DNA of 7,496 bases. Origin: Gemmatimonadales bacterium (lineage in GTDB: Bacteria; Gemmatimonadota; Gemmatimonadetes; Gemmatimonadales; GWC2-71-9). The translations under genes were made by a program, and so were the position numbers. Below, piece after piece: positions 5,211 to 7,496 of this stretch. The stretch covers positions 1 to 7,496 of the forward strand of contig JAICPP010000165.1 of assembly GCA_025929805.1 (NCBI GenBank), given 5' to 3'. Within the stretch, counting starts at the first letter, position 1, and each line of letters begins with the position of its first letter. Below the pieces are notes generated by a model, which did not search any database, was not told the DNA's origin, and saw only the letters and a program-made list of their open reading frames with translations.

Positions 5211-5672
5211 ATGCTGGAGGCTATTCGCCGTTTCGTCAGTGATCGGCTCGTCGGTGAGCCGACCGTTGAGCCCGAACCTTCAAGATCTCGTCGGGTGGAG
5301 CTCGCGGCCTGCGCCCTCTTGCTCGAACTGGCACACTCGGATGGAGAGTTCAGTAGCGAGGAGCAACGGCATATCGAGCGTACGCTGGTACGCCATTTTG
5401 GTCTCGATGAGGCTACCGCGGCGGAGCTCCTCCGGCTGGCGGAATCGGAACGGGTGGAGTCCCTCGATCATTTTCAGTTCACCCGATTGATAGCCTCGGA
5501 GTACGACCTGGGGCAGAAGATGCTGCTGGCGGAAATCATGTGGGGCGTCATCCTGGCGGATGGACGGCTCAGCGACCACGAGACCCATTTGGTGCGGAAG
5601 CTGGCGAGTCTCATGCAATTGGAGCCGGCCTATCTGGCACAGGCTCGGCGCGCTGCGAGCGGCGACGGCTGA
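5211..5672 (+). CDS. TerB-like (TerB/COG4103 family) protein
   Basis: A 153-residue, mostly helical cytoplasmic protein of the TerB-like family. The family was named after tellurite resistance, but many members have unknown roles near membranes or stress systems. The two family half-repeats are visible: LELAHSDGEFSSEE (38-51), with D44, G45 and E50/E51, and VILADGRLSDHE (113-124), with D117, G118, D122 and E124. These acidic 'DG..s..E' turns are thought to bind metal in TerB. Between them lies a helical stretch ending in LGQKMLLAEIMWGV. The ATG at 5211 is preceded by GGAG (5201-5204) with 6 bases spacing. No terC, terD or other ter genes are present, so tellurite resistance should not be inferred. 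The stop overlaps the next start (TGATG), making an operon with the membrane protein gene very likely. Confidence 0.85.
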   Translation: MLEAIRRFVSDRLVGEPTVEPEPSRSRRVELAACALLLELAHSDGEFSSEEQRHIERTLVRHFGLDEATAAELLRLAESERVESLDHFQFTRLIASEYDLGQKMLLAEIMWGVILADGRLSDHETHLVRKLASLMQLEPAYLAQARRAASGDG

Positions 5673-5869
5673 TGCTTTTCCGGTTTGGGCGGCTACATGG
5701 CGCCATTGGCTGGCTGCTCACGCTGTGGGGCGTTGCCGCGCTGGCGGTGGGCGCTCGAGGATATCTGACCGCAGCGCCGATACGGCCGGGGTGGGTGCTG
5801 GCGGGTCTCATTGCGATTGCCTGTGGTACCGCCATGATCCGATGGGCCCGGCGTGCTCGCCCCGACTGA
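5672..5869 (+). CDS. Small two-helix membrane protein, 65 aa
   Basis: I do not recognise a named family. The ATG at 5672 shares its A with the TGA of the TerB-like gene (TGATG), which argues for translational re-initiation; there is no separate ribosome site. Two hydrophobic segments are visible: about residues 10-32 (GAIGWLLTLWGVAALAVGA and following) and 40-58 (GWVLAGLIAIACGTAMI and following). They are joined by a short proline-containing loop (TAAPIRP). Basic residues at the N terminus (R4, R7) and the C-terminal RWARRARPD tail suggest both ends face the cytoplasm. It could tether or partner the TerB-like protein at the membrane (inference from coupling alone). The next gene may start within its last codons. 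Confidence 0.65.
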   Translation: MLFRFGRLHGAIGWLLTLWGVAALAVGARGYLTAAPIRPGWVLAGLIAIACGTAMIRWARRARPD

Positions 5870-7400
5870 TGGAAGCGATTCCGAAAGAGTGACCTCTCCG
5901 TCGGCATCGTTCTCTCTTCTACTCACCCTCGGTGTCGTTCTGGTAATGTCACCACCGGAGGCACGGGCCCAGGCCCCACCGGCCAAGGTTGCGCCTCCAG
6001 TCGGCCAGGTCACCACAGCCGAACGGGTAGCCAGGCTCCGCACCGCGTATCCGGCGATTGACCGTCTGTTCCACGATTTTGCCGAACGGTCTCACGTGCC
6101 GGGCATTGCCTACGGAATCATTGTCGACGGACAGCTTGCCCACGTCGGGATCGCGGGGTATCGCGACCTGTCGTCGCGCTCGCCGGTCGACACAGCGACT
6201 GTTTTCCGCATCGCGTCGATGACCAAGAGCTTCACCGCGGCCGCCATCCTGCAGCTGCGCGACGCGGGGCGGCTGTCGCTTGACGACCCGGCGGAACGCT
6301 ACCTGCCGGAGCTCGCCGGCCTTCGCTATCCCACCGCCGACGCACCGAAGATCACCATCCGTCACCTGCTGTCGCACTCGGCCGGGTTCCCCGAGGACAA
6401 CCCGTGGGGAGACCGGCAGCTGGCCGTGACCGACGAACAGATGTCGCAGATGATGCGGCAGGGCATCCCGTTCTCGACCGCGCCCGGGACGGCTTACGAA
6501 TATTCGAATTACGGTTTTGCCATCCTCGGCCGCATCGTGGCTCACGTGTCGGGGCAGCCTTACACCCGCTATCTCACCGACCGGGTGCTCCGTCCGCTCG
6601 GCATGAAGGCCACGACGCTCGAAGCGTCGGCCGTGCCGGCTGAGCGGCTGGCCCACGGCTACCGCTGGCAGGACGATACCTGGCTCGAGGAGGAGCAGCT
6701 CCCCGACGGAGCGTTCGGGCCCATGGGCGGCATGCTGACCTCGATCAGCGACCTGGCAAAGTGGGTGGGGTTCATGCTGGATGCATGGCCGGCGCGCGAC
6801 AGCGTGGACTCGAGCCCGCTAAGCCGTGCTGCGCGGCGCGAAATGCAACAGATCGCACGTTACGGTGGCGCCTCGGCGGTCCGTAACGACTCCACCGGCG
6901 CCGTGGCGCTGAATGCCGGTGGCTATGGCTATGGACTCAGGATTCAGCAGACCTGTCGTTTCCGCTCGCTGGTGTCGCACAGCGGAGGCCTTCCTGGCTT
7001 CGGGTCGATCATGCGATGGCTCCCTGAGTCTGGCGTAGGGATCGTCGCGCTGGGCAATCTCACCTACACCCGGTGGGGCGATGTCACCGAGGAAGCGCTG
7101 GCGATCTTGCACGACACCGGCGGACTCGTGCCACGCGCGCCCGAGCCCGCACCGGTGCTGGTGCAGCGGCAGGCGCAGGTCTCCCGGCTGATCCGAGAAT
7201 GGGACAACGCGCTTGCCGACAGCGTGGCCGCGATGAACTTGTACCTGGACGAGTCGAAGGAACGGCGGCGGCCCGCATCGAGGAACTGCGGCGGCAGGCC
7301 GGAGGTGGGTGCAGGAGCTATGGCCCGCTCGAGGCCGAGAACGCGCTGCGGGGGCGGTGGCGCATGCGCTGCCGGAAAGGCGACCTGCGAGTCTCGATGA
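5853..7400 (+). CDS. Exported serine hydrolase, class C beta-lactamase family (C-terminus frameshifted)
   Basis: This belongs to the beta-lactamase/transpeptidase-like family (AmpC, DD-peptidase and esterase relatives). The signal peptide core SFSLLLTLGVVLVM (20-33) is followed by ARA/AQA cleavage sites near 39-41, so the enzyme is exported. Catalytic motifs are intact: SMTK (122-125, nucleophile S122 and K125), YSN (217-219) and HSG (376-378, the KTG equivalent). LLSHSAGFP (172-180) and PLGM (248-251) are further family blocks. The substrate cannot be deduced; resistance to beta-lactams should not be assumed. Two GTG starts are possible: 5853, which overlaps the membrane-protein gene by 17 bases, or 5889, which begins nearer the signal peptide; neither has a strong ribosome site. 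After residue ~473 the frame turns into a low-complexity R/G/A/C-rich tail of ~42 residues. The family-like C terminus continues in another frame, so the gene carries a frameshift or a sequence error. Confidence 0.85.
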   Translation: MLAPTDGSDSERVTSPSASFSLLLTLGVVLVMSPPEARAQAPPAKVAPPVGQVTTAERVARLRTAYPAIDRLFHDFAERSHVPGIAYGIIVDGQLAHVGIAGYRDLSSRSPVDTATVFRIASMTKSFTAAAILQLRDAGRLSLDDPAERYLPELAGLRYPTADAPKITIRHLLSHSAGFPEDNPWGDRQLAVTDEQMSQMMRQGIPFSTAPGTAYEYSNYGFAILGRIVAHVSGQPYTRYLTDRVLRPLGMKATTLEASAVPAERLAHGYRWQDDTWLEEEQLPDGAFGPMGGMLTSISDLAKWVGFMLDAWPARDSVDSSPLSRAARREMQQIARYGGASAVRNDSTGAVALNAGGYGYGLRIQQTCRFRSLVSHSGGLPGFGSIMRWLPESGVGIVALGNLTYTRWGDVTEEALAILHDTGGLVPRAPEPAPVLVQRQAQVSRLIREWDNALADSVAAMNLYLDESKERRRPASRNCGGRPEVGAGAMARSRPRTRCGGGGACAAGKATCESR

Positions 7401-7495
7401 CGCTGGCCCCGACAGTGCCTGCCGGGGTGCAGTTTCTCGAGGTCAGTACGCTGGCGAAGGGGGAGAGCTTGTCGCCGAGGCCGGCCTGCCGCTGA
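7262..7495 (+). pseudogene. Displaced C-terminal part of the serine hydrolase (shifted frame)
   Basis: This stretch has no start of its own. Read from 7262 in the frame two bases off the hydrolase's, it encodes AAARIEELRRQAGGG, then GPLEAENALRGRWRMRC, LRVSMTLAPTVPAGVQFLEV and a stop at 7493-7495. It reads as the natural continuation of the helical segment LADSVAAMNLYLDESKERR at the end of the upstream frame. The ALRGRWRM...LRVSMTLAPT...VQFLEV pattern is a plausible small beta-rich C-terminal domain, which I recall from related hydrolases. Adding one base (or removing two) within GAACGGCGGCGGCCC (7260-7274) would join the two into a protein of about 547 residues. Confidence 0.75.
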
Positions 7496-7496
7496 A

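Noticed and set aside
5211..5672. Tellurite resistance locus
   Set aside because: Only a TerB-like protein is present; no terA, terC, terD, terE or terZ genes adjoin it.
5949..6656. Minus-strand open frame of 235 codons inside the serine hydrolase
   Set aside because: It is an antisense shadow of a GC-rich gene; its R/G/V/H-rich content shows no domain.
7257..7276. Programmed -1 ribosomal frameshift in the hydrolase
   Set aside because: The CGG repeat has no X XXY YYZ slippery site and no clear downstream stimulatory structure was recognised, so an indel or sequence error is simpler.
1..7496. CRISPR array, tRNA or rRNA genes, transposase or phage genes
   Set aside because: Scanning by eye found no regularly spaced direct repeats, no tRNA-like CCA-ended cloverleaf and no recognisable mobile-element protein.

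Overview
This is a high-GC bacterial chromosomal window holding nine genes, or ten features if the split serine hydrolase is counted as two pieces. GTG starts, exported proteins with Gram-negative-style signal peptides, a cysteine-free stand-alone ribosomal protein S4 and dispersed short repeats suggest an environmental, non-model phylum. Gemmatimonadota is my best guess, but no marker here fixes the taxonomy.

Left part (1-1717): the 3' end of a transaldolase gene overlaps by 4 bases (ATGA) with a complete glutamate/aspartate-type cation symporter gene. The pair looks co-transcribed and translationally coupled. It is followed by about 225 bp without a gene that carries a long-range inverted repeat of the 'caccacagag' kind.

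Middle-left (1944-3508): a 79-residue protein of unknown function (minus strand) diverges from an FRG-domain protein (plus strand). A secreted 129-residue protein of unknown function (minus strand) converges on the FRG gene and overlaps its end by 10 bp. Upstream of the secreted-protein gene is a 340-bp spacer with nested inverted repeats and a G-run cluster.

Middle-right (3849-5097): a stand-alone rpsD (S4) ends in a clear intrinsic terminator. It is followed by a single-domain CheY-like response regulator without a partner kinase in view.

Right part (5211-7495): a TerB-like protein, a 65-residue two-helix membrane protein and an exported class-C beta-lactamase-type serine hydrolase are packed with overlapping ends, so they probably form one operon. 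The hydrolase is broken by a frame change in a CGG repeat near 7260-7275: its C-terminal tail continues in another frame to the window's edge.

I see no tRNA, rRNA, CRISPR array, transposase or phage gene. I found no convincing new multi-gene system. The points most worth following are the two repeat-bearing spacers, the FRG gene with its divergent small partner and convergent secreted neighbour, and the TerB/membrane/hydrolase cluster.
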